The position numbers and the translations under genes are program-made. Of a stretch of DNA of 64,000 nucleotides, positions 23,432-33,830 are shown in pieces. The stretch's first letter is position 1, and the number at the start of each line of letters is the position of its first letter. The stretch covers positions 409,304-473,303 of the forward strand of contig PTFA01000413.1 in assembly GCA_003342895.1 (NCBI GenBank), written 5' to 3'. Origin of the DNA: Casuarius casuarius. Its lineage: Eukaryota > Chordata > Aves > Casuariiformes > Casuariidae. The notes below the pieces were generated by a model. It searched no databases, had not been told where the DNA came from, and saw only the letters and a list, made by a program, of their open reading frames with translations.

Positions 23432-24389
23432 CCTTGAGCAGATGGAAGACTTAGATGGAAAGGAATAAAAACATAATTTGCCAGAGCTCTCAATTAATCA
23501 TAATCAAGTTTGTGCATGTTATACTCTACAAGAGTAACAACAATGAAACACAGGGAGAAAAGGATGCTTTCCTCAGGCAATTCTGAAGACATAAAAGCAA
23601 TAAAGGAGCATACTTCAAAATAATGTGGAGATATATGACTGCACTAAATAAAAATGCTCCTTTAACGTACTGTAAAAATAAAGATGTTTGGTTAGATTTA
23701 TCAGCCTTGTTACAAACGCAAATTCATCCCCTGGACTATACCACTGGCTGAGAAACCATCCAAGGGATGGTTGGGGCCCACTATCTTCTGTAATTACTTA
23801 AACATCGTTTCGTTTGTTAAACAGCTAACTAGATTGCTCCTCCTTTTCACAGCAAGTTAAAATATGGGACACCTAGGTCCTGCAGATGCAGATTTTTGAC
23901 TTTTGCACTACATTTAAGCCATTTTTATAGTGTATAGTGAGAAGAATGGTCATGGTTTGCTTATTAGTTTGCATGAATCACATCCAAGCCTGCGAAAATA
24001 CATTTTTAAACTAGTTTTGCGAATAGTAGCGCATGTTAATTGAAAGCAACCCTATTCCCCAAATCCTCAGTTGATTGACTTTGGAATATTCAAAGCCAGT
24101 GAGATTCATTTCTGCAGCCTCATTCAACCACTGCAATGAGCAAATGAAACAATTGTTTTATTTGTAAGAGGAGATTATCCCTTGAAGGCAGATAGAAGGA
24201 TACTGCCCACAGAACCCCATTTGCAGGCACAAAGAGAGCTTAGTCAATTTTTGGCAGTGATACTGAAGCTATTAGTTTTGGACATGAGTTCACTGATGTT
24301 CAGGACTGTAGATTTCCAGTCAGTTCATGAAGGGCCTTTAAAATTACAGACAGAGCTTCATTAATTGCCTCAGAAAAGCAGCAACAAAT

Positions 24390-24521
24390 ATCAGGCCCTT
24401 AAAGTATATGTGCACAGAACTGCCATTGATTTCGATAATATTGCACGCTGGAGGAGTGATCTGATGTCCCGGGAGGGCAGAGTGTTGGCTCCAACTACAA
24501 GCCCTTCTGCAGGATCAGGCC
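24390..24521. mobile_element. Palindromic MITE-like fragment
   Basis: The segment starts with ATCAGGCCCTTAAAGTATAT and contains CTGCCATTGATTTCGATAAT. It ends with CTTCTGCAGGATCAGGCC. The TGCAGGATCAGGCC end and the CCATTGATTTC centre belong to the same reptile/bird palindromic repeat class as 12462-12554. The interior is heavily diverged. Confidence 0.45.
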
Positions 24522-24560
24522 TTATTAGCTCTTATCTGTGTATCTGTCTATCCAATTATC

Positions 24561-24629
24561 TATATATATGTTTTATATACACATATATATGTGCAGATGT
24601 GCACACACACACATGCATGCATATATATG
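24561..24629. repeat. Alternating purine-pyrimidine tract (TA/CA/TG)
   Basis: A 69-bp run made largely of alternating TATATATA, CACATATATATG, GCACACACACAC and CATGCATGCATATATAT segments. Such sequence can adopt Z-DNA or cruciform structures and is prone to length change. Confidence 0.8.
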
Positions 24630-24893
24630 ATCTTAATTCAGGTTGTTAAAAGTGTGACAGCTGTTGTTATTTTAGCTCGAACGGGAGACCAGTGGAAGAT
24701 GGTAGACCACCGCGCCAGTAGTAAGACAGTGTCTTTCAAACGAAAGAAATCAGAACACAGCTTTGGGGTTTTGAAGGTTTTTGTCCTTTCTCCATTTCAT
24801 AGAGGAGTATCTGAACATTTGTTCTATGAGTAACTATGCATAAAAAGAGAATTTCCTATGCCGTCCTTGCAATACAGCACAACCCTGTGTGAT

Positions 24894-25215
24894 CCCTGAT
24901 CGCAACGAATTGATTTATTTAAATAAAAGTAATGATCTTCCTTCCTTTCTCCAGCCCCAGCAGCAAAATCCCATGTAACCCTGATCAGCAAATGGATATA
25001 CTTACCTTCTTTTGCCCTCTTTTCTCGAACCCAAACAATGCCACCCTGATCCCCAAGTAATAAGAAAATGATTTATGCAAACAAAAATAATTATCTTTTT
25101 TTGCTCTCCACCCTCCAACTGTATAATCTCAGTAGCTCCTTGTTTAACAAATTGATTTATTTAAATTAAACAAATGGTGATCTCCTTTTGACCTCTACAG
25201 AGCACCTCTGTGGCA
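24894..25215. repeat. Degenerate tandem array, four units of about 76-84 bp
   Basis: Four diverged units follow one another. Anchors TGATTTAT at 24911, TGGATATA at 24993, TGATTTAT at 25069 and TGATTTAT at 25153 give spacings of 82, 76 and 84 bp. In copies 1-3 the anchor is preceded by a CCCTGATC-like word (24894, 24979, 25044); copy 4 has CTCCTTG there. In every copy the anchor is followed by an ATCTTCC/ATCTCC-like word and a pyrimidine-rich stretch ending in CTCC or CCTC. Copies 1 and 4 are most alike (AATTGATTTATTTAAAT in both). Copy 2 has lost about 20 bp. TGATTTAT is known as a PBX-HOX binding word; whether that matters here is inference. Confidence 0.65.
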
Positions 25216-27973
25216 AACTCCTATCATTATCACCACCTTACTCATATATTTAGAAGGACTTATTTTAAAATATAGCAACATTCCTTACTAACTGTGAAAC
25301 TTTGTGGTGACTTTAATTAAAGTTCATGGAAGTTTTGTTACTGTGGTATGAAATTAGGACACATCTCTTCTGAAAAATAATACAAATAACTGAAAGGTAC
25401 CTTCCTCCCTATATTTTATGGCAAGGAGAGATATTCGTTGAGTTCCCTAAAAAGAGCCGTGCAGAAGGTGCTGTATCCAGTTTGCCTGCGCCTGCCTTTC
25501 CCACTCTAGCCCTTTCCAGAGAGAGCTTTAAAGCATTGGCAAACTCGGAGCACAAATGCGTGCTGCTCTGCCTCACCTGAAACAGGGGCAGAGCCATCTA
25601 GTGCCAGCCTGCTCGGTGACAAATGCCAGCGACAGCCGATGGGATGATCATAAACTCAAAGCATTTTATCCATTAGATTTTAAGGATCTGTCAAACCACA
25701 AATAGGACTGTAAGGACTCTGGGCCTGTCCTTGGCAAAACTTTCACAGGCAAGAACAGAGGCAAAATTGTGCCTAAAAACCATTAACTAGACTGACTTGC
25801 AAAAGCATTCTAGGTTAAGAACTCATAAAGGTATATAAATATATATGTGTGTGTGTGTGTGTATTTTTTACTGTGTGGGTTTTATTTAAGATTGTATTTT
25901 CTGTGCTGTCCAACCAATGTCTCTGTTTTGTGCAGCTGCTACTTGAACAGTCATTTTGGCATTATACAAAATTACATAATTATATGTGCCATAAGCAAAA
26001 GTGCAAATAGCCCCACTTAACACCTAATCATGTGATATCTGTTGTGAAATGACGGTGAAGGAGCCAATAGATAAGACTGTTGCTTTGCTATGAGCTCCGG
26101 TTCTTTGGAGGCGAGTATGGACTGCAGCTGGAATTTGGCATAGATAGAAGAGGGATTAAGTGATAGTGGGAGCCTGCATGTATTGTATATAGAAACATTC
26201 CTTCCTCCACCAGTTTCTGAGATGTGCAATATTCTGAGTAGGACATTGGTGTTAACCAGTCTTCCAGATTTGGAAATATTCTGCTTTTTGGCAGTTCATT
26301 CAAACTGTGTGTCTGCTTTGGTTTCAGACCTGCTTCTCCAGCAGAAGACAGTGACATGACCCAAATGGAAGCGCAAGGCTCATATGGTTACATTCAATGA
26401 TCAGTTCTCCATGGATGGATTGTGACCCCCCAGAAATGTCGCAGAGGGAGGTAAGAATGGTTGCACGGCATTAAAAATGTTAGTTCATTCCAAAGCCAAA
26501 ACGTTTTCACTTCCTTGAATCCTTCTCCTTCAAGATCAAGCACTCCTTGTGACCCACTGGAAATGCATAGGCAAATCACAATGAGAGATAATCTTTATTA
26601 TTATTGACAAATCATTTCCCCTTTTCGTTTTCAGTAATCTTAAGTGAGTGTTCTAATGTTGAACTTTGAATTGGGAATCAACATATGAAAAGCCTGGTCA
26701 TATTCGTTTAGGTGATCACCACAAATTCTCCGTGGGAAATTTGAATGAAAGGGGAAGACATTGCACAGACAGGCCAAGAAGTTCTTAAATTAGAAATATA
26801 GAGAGTTGTGAAGCTTCTCTGAACTCACACTTGTTTCTCTATTTTTAATATAGTTTTTGTTCTTCCAAAAGCCAAATGATTTAGATTTTTACCTGTGAAC
26901 ACCTTTAGATGTATAGTCTCAAAACACACTTGCATATTTTTATCAGAAAATTTAGTTTCATTGGGCTGTGGGCTCTGATCCTCAACTTGCATCACTTCTA
27001 CTCCTGACTTGCAAAAGCAAAACTGAGATGAGACTCAGATTATAAGGGTATGCAAAACTGTTCCCATGGGAAAAAAAAATCGCATTCTTAAATTATACAT
27101 AGAAGATTATGGCTGCAGCCTAGAAACCCTCTTTGAAAATTTGGCTCTCAGTATTGGCTTGCGAGAGAGGCTAGTTTTTCTTCTGCAAATGGGTTGGAAT
27201 TAGCAGAACATGAAATAACGTCAATGGTTGGTAAGAGGATTAAACAGCAGTCCTGCTGTTATTGAACAGTTTGCAGAAAGCCATAGCAAACAGCCACGTC
27301 AGTCCATAGGTCAGCCCTGCAGAGTTCTGCTAAGCAGACGCAGATGGAGAGTTCCCTTTCATGGGCAACATTTCATGCCTTTGACATATCTTAGACTCAT
27401 GGGACCCAGTGGCATATTTACAGCCTGAACAGTAAGAGTTCCTTTTTTAGATCGTTAGTGGACACCAACATCTAAATCTGTAGTAACAGGAAAAGGCAGA
27501 CACTCGGGACACTGGGGATGGACTTCAGTGCAATGCAAACAAGGAATGGAAAAGTGAAGCTGCTAGAAAGTTTCCTAGTGAAATGTTGGGGGCTTTTGCA
27601 GTTGCTAGTAAAGCTTCTCCTTAAGAATCCAGTTGGTTTTATATTTTTTTTTCTTTTCGGTTGATCTTCTCTGTATTTTCCTAAAGCTGACTGTGAACTA
27701 GCAGTGGCTGGATTTCACAAGGCTAAAGGAGTTGAGCTCATGTCAGCACTGCCAGGCCTCTGTGCTTGTGCAGAGTTTGTGCAAATCTGCTGGGACTACA
27801 AACTGGCCAGAAGAAATTGAGGGAACAGTCTGTCTTACAGTATTCTCGTTCCTTTTCTATTCCAACAGAATCTTTGGCAGTTCTTTAGCTTTTTTCATCA
27901 GTTTTTGTTTGTCTGAAACGAGGAGTCAGAAATGGAGAAAATAAAGCAACTATGTGATAAGCAGTTTTATTTT

Positions 27974-27976
<3 letters not shown>
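25216..27976. other. Unique non-coding sequence
   Basis: No gene recognised. A weak palindromic-repeat-like end (CTCTGATCCTCAACTTGCAT) lies near 26972 but cannot be extended. The TA/TG tract at 25831 is listed separately. Confidence 0.55.
25831..25862. repeat. TA then (TG)8 microsatellite
   Basis: GTATATAAATATATA passes into about eight TG units ending at 25862. Confidence 0.9.

Positions 27977-28040
<64 letters not shown>
27977..28040. repeat. Pure (AC)32 microsatellite
   Basis: Sixty-four bases of uninterrupted AC, closing into GTGCATG. Long uninterrupted CA tracts mutate quickly, so length polymorphism is expected. The Val/Cys frame on the minus strand across it (27885-28073) is an artefact of the repeat. 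Confidence 0.98.
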
Positions 28041-28044
<4 letters not shown>

Positions 28045-28669
28045 ATGTTCCTATTTGTGTGTAGTAAGGGCATATTGGGACTGACTCTTGTTTTATATGA
28101 ATGGTTTTACCTGGTTCAGACTCTTGTAGGTTTGAAGTAATGATACAGATACAGATAAGCTGTATGTCAAGGTAGTGTTACCGAAAGTAAAAGTTACTGA
28201 TGAAGAGTTCTTGTAGAAAGACGATAATAAATCAGCGGATAAATTACAGAGTCGTTGGTCAATAGTTGTTTAATATGATGCAAATTTTAAGTGAGATTTA
28301 CAGCGTACAACTGCTGGGGGTGTAGCCACGTCTTCCTGCTAGATGGAATAAACATGCAAGCCGAGAACGTAGTAATGAATTACATTCAACCTCCGAAATG
28401 CTTTAGCATGTCTTCAAGAGCGGCTGCCTGCCTCAGTGATGGATTAGAGCTTAGCATGGGATCCCACAGGCATGGCGAGGTATTTATGTAGTCTTCTGAT
28501 TGCTCAGACGCTTGGAACAAATGTGTAGTCAGTGCTAACAGAAATCAGAGCATCGCTATCTCCCACTCTATTTTATTTCATTTATTTCTATTTAGCAATT
28601 GTTGGAATATTACAAGCCACCAAGCACAACTGTAGCTGGAATATCGTTTCCAAAGCTTATTTACGGTAG
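28041..28669. other. Unique non-coding sequence
   Basis: No gene or repeat recognised between the CA tract and the palindromic element that follows. Confidence 0.55.
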
Positions 28670-28750
28670 CTCTTACTCAGTGGGTAATGGCATGTTACTC
28701 CATAAGTAGTTCCATTGATTTCAGGAGGTCCATTAGTAGAGAGAGGTTCT
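28670..28750. mobile_element. Palindromic MITE-like fragment
   Basis: CTTACTCAGTGGGTAATGGC, TGTTACTCCATAAGTAGTTC and CATTGATTTCAGGAGGTCCA follow the palindromic repeat 'CTTACTCACGTGAGTAA ... TACTCATGTGAGTAGTCCCATTGACTTCAATGGGACTACTC'. The 'TTACTC' arms occur twice before the CCATTGATTTC centre. The right arm decays after 28730. Confidence 0.55.
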
Positions 28751-30084
28751 CGTCCTTGTAGCTAGGTATATTTCAATTTGGTCCCATGTTTGAAAGGCAG
28801 AAACAGCTCCTTTACTGTTTTGTTTTTAAACGGAGGAACAATTTGAAAAAAACCATACCCCTAGCCTTCACCAGCTGGTTAATAATAGAATGGCAGATGG
28901 GATACTGGTTTTGCAAAACTTACTGCTTTGCAGTAATTAATGCTACATACTCTTCCATTATTGGGTAGACAGATCTCAATTCCACATGTTCTGTTTTAAG
29001 CTCCATATTTAAACTGATACTAAATTCCAAAGAGGAAGGAAAAAGCTGAGATTCACATCAGTAGCAAAGAGCGTCAGGTGATGTTGATTTAAAGAAAACA
29101 TTAATCAATCCAGATTTGCTTGGAACTGGGCCCAGGCTCACTCAACAGGTTGGTGAACCTTAGCAAATCTTTCTGTGAATCTGTTCTGTGTTTTGACTTT
29201 GTAACATGATCCGAAATCATCTGAGTTTCATGTGGTTTCGTTGTGCGCATTTTGGAGTGCTTGTGGGGGCAAGTCGGGGGAAACGCGGCGATGCTGTGTT
29301 TTGCATGATGCGGTGCGGTGAGCCGTATTTCTCTCTCACTGGCACTCCTCGATACCAGACCGAACAATGGCGTTGGCGCTGCCAGCGCGGTTTAAAAAAG
29401 GAGGCAATCGCTGATGGTATTCTCGTGTCGACAGTAGTCTTTGTTTCAGCGCCAAGAGAGAGTCTTCAAGTGGTATCCGAAATAACAGCATCACAAATTT
29501 TAGACTGTTATTTTCCTTTTCCTCATTTTTGGTAAATGTCAGAACTTTTCTGGAGTTGTAAAGAGGATATTAGGTTTCTTGGTGTATACTGGTTTGGAGT
29601 AGGTATGTAGTGCTAGAAAAGTGGTAGGGTTTTAATTTGAGCCTCTGGATAAACAACTTACATTTTACCTGGCTTTGCTTTGCATCTGAATTCATATATT
29701 GGTCTAACCAGCCTCCATTGCTGAATACAAAGTATTTAAGGTCTATCTACCCCAAGTGGGTCAAAAATATGATGAGGTGACATTTTCTATTGATTCTATT
29801 TCCAGTCCCAGCTAGAGCCCAGAGCAGCAGAGGTGTGAAACAACCAACCCAAGAAACAAAATCTGGTTCATCAGAGCACACCAAATTTTGGGTTCAATGT
29901 TAGAATAAGCAACAGTATCATTTTGCTAGAGTTGGAGTTTTGGAGAGACAGGCTGGTCAGAGAAGCTGTTTATTTTTTCTGCTCTGATTCACTGCCTCAT
30001 AATAGAGATACGTTTGTACATCAGTATTACGGCAGGTTGCTCAGGGAGGAGGAGAAGGGGGTTAATAGAGGATGGGTCAGTGGG
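28751..30084. other. Unique non-coding sequence with a mild CpG patch
   Basis: No gene recognised. CpG is enriched at about 29240-29460 (GTCGGGGGAAACGCGGCGAT, GCGTTGGCGCTGCCAGCGCG), where a 109-codon frame without recognisable domains is open on the plus strand. Confidence 0.5.
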
Positions 30085-30170
30085 CATAGCTTAGTATCCT
30101 GTGATATACACAGGGTCACGCTAGATAATTTAATGCTCTCTTCTGGCCTTAAGCTTGAGGAATCTCTGAA
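30085..30170 (+). mobile_element. CR1 LINE 3' end, old copy
   Basis: CATAGCTTAGTATCCTGTGA, CACAGGGTCACGCTAGATAA and GCTCTCTTCTGGCCTTAAG follow the sense 3' end of old CR1 LINEs ('GGTCAGACTAGATGATCACAATGGTCCCTTCTGGCCTTAAAATC'). It is in the opposite orientation to the copy at 13669-13850. The terminal short repeats are not preserved. Confidence 0.65.
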
Positions 30171-31035
30171 CAGGGAAAAATCAAAGTCTGCAAAGATAAT
30201 AAGTAAGAAAAAAGTGTAACAGACCGAAGTGTCCTCTTCTGCCCCCGAGGTTCTGCTCCTTGTAACCAATCGAGCAGATTGTGGTAAAGCCGCAAATTGA
30301 ATTGTCCTGTCAGGAAGTTCAGAAGTACAGCAGGGAGGAAGACCGGCCTGCCAATAACACTCACGCTGGAGCTGACATCTTTGTTCTCCTCGGAAGCAGT
30401 TGTGCTTGCACCTGCTTGTATCATTGCATTTTCCATTGAGGTTGTCTCACTTATTTAACTTGACACGCAGAGCACCCCTTAGAGGTGTTCGAGATTCAAG
30501 CCAGCATTGGAAGTGACAGCCCAGATAACATAGGTAATCATACAGGACCTTTTGGGACTGCACTGACTACTTTTTAATTGATAATTCCAAGTTTCTGTAA
30601 TAAATCTATTTCTTAATTAGAGTTGCCATGTCATACATGGTGGCTAATAATTACCACTAGCTTAACTTTGGAGCCTGGAAGACACCCCCCTCCCTAGTCT
30701 GCAGTCATGCTTTTTCTCCTAAATTAAGATTTTCTAAGAAAGAAAATGAACAAAAACTGCACATTAAATCCAGTCCCTCCCAAATAAAGGAAAGTAAATT
30801 TAGGGTACTGAATTAGGTAAGTGATTTTAATTAGCTGATCATTTCAGGAAGATCATAAAACATTTAAATAACACTGAAGTTATGTATGTTTAAGCAGTTT
30901 TATGGAGAGTTGAAGTCTTAAATGGTAAATTTAAAATGTGAAGTTGATGGAGAAATGTTTATTGCCTTTCCCAAGTTTCTCACATGGCCTGGGATGTTAC
31001 AAGAAGTATCAAGAATTACATTCATGGTAGTAACG
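30171..31035. other. Unique AT-rich non-coding sequence
   Basis: No gene recognised. The part at 30560-30680 (TTTAATTGATAATTCC, CTTAATTAGAG, GCTAATAATTACC) has CNE-like texture but is too short to call. Confidence 0.5.
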
Positions 31036-31095
31036 TGCCTGATCCAAAGCTTATCAAAGTCCTTGGAATTTTTTGGCCGATTTTAGCAGCCCATC
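31036..31095. mobile_element. Palindromic MITE-like fragment
   Basis: GCCTGATCCAAAGCTTATCA followed by AAGTCCTTGGAATTTTTTGG matches the start of the reptile/bird palindromic repeat 'GGGCCTGATCCAAAGCCCATTGAAGTCAATGGAA'. The right half is largely decayed. Confidence 0.5.
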
Positions 31096-32568
31096 TATGA
31101 AAACAACAAATACCTTTCAATGTCTAACTTACAGTTCTGTGGAGGTTACTGATATACCAAAATTATCTGTGTGTTGTAAATACACTAAAATAACCGTAAA
31201 TTTCTGGTTTAAGCTTCCTTTCAGAAGCCAGGAAATTTAAACTGATCATAAGAACTTATCCACTACCCTTTTAAGTGAATCAAAAGCCATTGATTCCTTT
31301 TGAACCCCTTGATTTTAACAATAATGGCCATTTAACACCGTCAGATCAGTTTGCATGAGGAGAAAAACTTACGTACCAGGAAGAGCTGCTGGATTTGTGT
31401 AACAAAACACGTCAACAAATTGGATTGTGGTGACCATGAATTCTCACACGCCTGTCAGTAGCTCAGTAACACTTTTACATTCCTTTTAATTGAAGTAGAC
31501 CAAATTAAAACTTAATTTTAGAGTTCAGTTGCTCATAATGCTTGAAACTAATGAAATTAAAATTGGGGTAGTAAGGTTGAAAAATCGTGATTTATGCATA
31601 TGCCTAAATTCCTCATTGTAAAACACTTGGAAAAAGAATATTGCATTGTAAGAAGGAACAGAGGAAAGGGACAGCAGCAACCATCTGCTCTCCCAGGAGA
31701 CCCTGAAGGAACCGTGGCCCCGTCTCCCCTCCGAGCCAGGATCCGGATGGAGGTGGTACCCCCATGCCGGCGTTTTACTCCCTGTAGCCGCAGGAATCCC
31801 ATTGCAGGAGCAATTGTTTTTGCAGCAGTCAAAAAGAAATGGGATTGCTGTCGTATGGGTCTTCTTGTGACAAAGTTGCGGTAGCTGATATGTGCAAAGA
31901 ACAGATACTTTAATGGGCTGGTAGTTCCCAATGCCCAAGAAAAAATCAAGAAGAAACAGACTTTTCTTCAGAAAAGATTCTCCCTCCCCTCTTCTCCCCC
32001 AAATCATCAGTAATTCTAGAAAATAAATTGTCTCTCCTTCACTGTCAGAAATGTGGAGGCCTTTTTCTCCCCATTATTAGAGCTTAGCTGAGACTTTATT
32101 TCAGAATTAAATAGTAGATTGGAAAGTGCAGTGATTTTGTCAATATTGAGGCAAATCCAATTACTTTTTATAGTAAAAAATGCTCTGGTCCGTAAGAACG
32201 CGTCTGCTCCGCTAGCAGGTAGCCTAGAGCGAGGCTGAGCAGTGCACAAGCATATCCTGTTCCGTTGCCTTTCGGAGCAGACCCCGACCTCAAAGGCTGG
32301 ACGGGGCCACAGAGAAGAGCGATCTCGACAGCCCGCATCCTTCTACCGGCCTCCCACCAGTGGCACTTTTCTTCGCTCAGGTTTTCGGTGGTGGGGACGG
32401 GAGCGTGTGGTAGTAGTTGAGCCCATCCGGAGAAGCTGCTCTTCCCGTCCTGGCGGAAGCGCGACATGGGAGAAGATGTGACGCCCATGTAAACCTGGCC
32501 TTTTTTTTTTCTTCCAAGCATAAAATACCACATTACACGCAGCACATGATCTGGTCCGTCCTTTATAA
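31096..32568. other. Unique non-coding sequence
   Basis: The longest open frame of the window (160 codons, minus, 31525-32007) lies here. It overlaps 130- and 96-codon frames in other phases, has no recognisable domain, and is not supported as a gene. CpG is mildly raised at 32190-32480. Confidence 0.5.
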
Positions 32569-32716
32569 CTTTTCTGTGCCTCCATTTCTTCAGTTGTTGA
32601 ATGGGGATGTTATTATGCTCTTGTCTCGGATGCTGAGGGGGTTAATTAATTGTGTTTATGAAACCCTTTGAGGCTCTCAGATGAAAGGTGGCTCTAGAAT
32701 TGTTAGGTGTTATTAT
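32569..32716 (+). repeat. L2/MIR-like tail, best preserved copy
   Basis: TTTTCTGTGCCTCCATTTCT, CAGTTGTTGAATGGGGATGT, GAGGGGGTTAATTAATTGTG, TTTATGAAACCCTTTGAGGC and TCTCAGATGAAAGGTGGCTC keep the order of the sense L2/MIR-type 3' tail. That tail reads 'CTGTGCCTCAGTTTCCCCATCTGTAAAATGGGGATAAT ... TTAATTAATGTTTGTAAAGCGCTTTGAGATCCTCGGATGAAAGGCGCT'. Conservation over nearly 150 bp is unusually good for such an old repeat. Confidence 0.75.
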
Positions 32717-32910
32717 AAGAAAAAAGAATGATTTTATTGCTTCATGTTAATGGTTAACATCTGCACCACAAAACCTGCTTGATCACATAAAGATTCTCCT
32801 AAGCATTTAATCCTAATTTGCTGGTGATGCATATTCATTTTATTTAGAAGATTAATTTAGTCATCAAAGGTTAATCTGCCTCGGGTTTGTAATTAGACAG
32901 AGCAGTGACT
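32717..32910. promoter_or_regulatory. Candidate conserved non-coding element beside a repeat tail
   Basis: Directly after the L2/MIR-like tail comes repeat-free AT-rich sequence. It contains TTAATGGTTAAC, GATGCATATTCATTTTATT, GAAGATTAATTTAG, ATCAAAGG (a TCF/LEF-type word) and TTTGTAATTAGAC. The words suggest an enhancer; this is inference from texture. Confidence 0.35.
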
Positions 32911-33654
32911 TGGCGTCTCTGGGCTCACCCAAGTTGCGTTGGGTTTTTGGGGTGGGCAGGGCTGTAAGTGTCACCAGTTTTCACTTCCAGCTAGCGCTTG
33001 GAGAAGGCTGGATTTTGGGGGAAGGTAAACAGCGAGTGCTCAAAGCCCTGGCCGGTCCAAAGAGTAAAGAGAAAAAGAGAAGTACGAGTAGAGAAACAGC
33101 CCTCTTAGTGGATGCCAGCATGCTGGTTTCATTCATCCCCTGGCAGGTTTGCTCAGGGAAATGTCGAGGGACTAAGCAAGTTTTTTATACATATATATAT
33201 GTATATGTATGTATGTATAAACGATTAACTGATCTGACAGTGTTTTGCTGTAGGAGTCCAGCCCTTCTTTCAAAATTGCTGATTAGCACTGTGCAGAAAG
33301 TGTCCAAAAGGAAAGATTGTGAGGTTTTCGGCTTAAAATATCATGTTTTAACTTAAGCTGATGCTAGGAGACCTTGCAGGAAGGTTATACAAAAGGACCT
33401 GTAGGTGCTTGTCCCCCTGAAAATTAAGCCTTTTGTGCTCAAGGCTGGATCCTCTAATCAAAAGCCACTTATGAAAATGCGGTCCTTGTGGAGAACAAAA
33501 ATAATGTTTCCTTCGCAGGCACACCAGAAGGCGCCTTTAATTACCGTTTACAAAACTCCAGGTTTTTCAACAAGAGGCTGTTACTTAAGCGTGAAGAGTG
33601 ATTAGTGGCGCTGTGTTGTCTTTTGAAGCAAGGAAGAACAATTGCTTCTTCATC
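32911..33654. other. Unique non-coding sequence
   Basis: A 148-codon plus frame (32910-33356) runs through the low-complexity TA tract at 33186 and has no known domain. I see no gene. Confidence 0.5.
33186..33219. repeat. TA/TATG simple repeat
   Basis: TATACATATATATATG passes into TATG/GTAT units. It is a low-complexity alternating purine-pyrimidine tract. Confidence 0.9.
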
Positions 33655-33830
33655 GCCGTGTCCTCACCTTTCCCCGTGGCAAAGGGACGGCAGCAGTGGG
33701 AGGCCGGAGGGTCGCGCGCCGCGGAGGTGCTCCTGGCCGCGGAGCAGGCTGTCTCCTGCCGCGGGCACTGACGGGGTGCTGGGCGGGGTGTGCTCCTTCG
33801 CGCCGTGCTCCTGCCGGGTGCCTCTAGAAA
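33655..33830. promoter_or_regulatory. Short CpG-rich pocket
   Basis: About 18 CpG in 175 bp (GGTCGCGCGCCGCGGAGG, GGCCGCGGAGC, GCCGCGGGCACTGACGGGG) against a CpG-poor background. Overlapping frames of 60-144 codons on both strands are a by-product of composition. It could be a small promoter, an enhancer or a GC-biased hot spot. Confidence 0.4.

Larger units (their letters stand above)
21201..24385. other. Unique non-coding sequence
   Basis: Mild CpG enrichment at 21190-21360, no gene recognised. The 124-codon plus frame at 21151-21525 has no known domain. A poly(T) run lies at 23418-23431 and a small L2/MIR-like piece at 22005-22060. Confidence 0.55.

Noticed and set aside
26970..27020. Possible palindromic-repeat end (TCTGATCCTCAACTTGCATC)
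   Set aside because: Only one end is faintly recognisable; no centre or second arm.
27885..28073. Val/Cys-rich minus-strand frame
   Set aside because: Direct translation of the (AC)32 microsatellite.
31525..32007. 160-codon frame on the minus strand, the longest in the window
   Set aside because: Overlaps long frames in other phases, has no recognisable domain or upstream signals, and its length is compatible with chance in 64 kb of six-frame sequence.
32910..33356. 148-codon frame on the plus strand
   Set aside because: Runs through a TA/TATG simple repeat and has no known domain.
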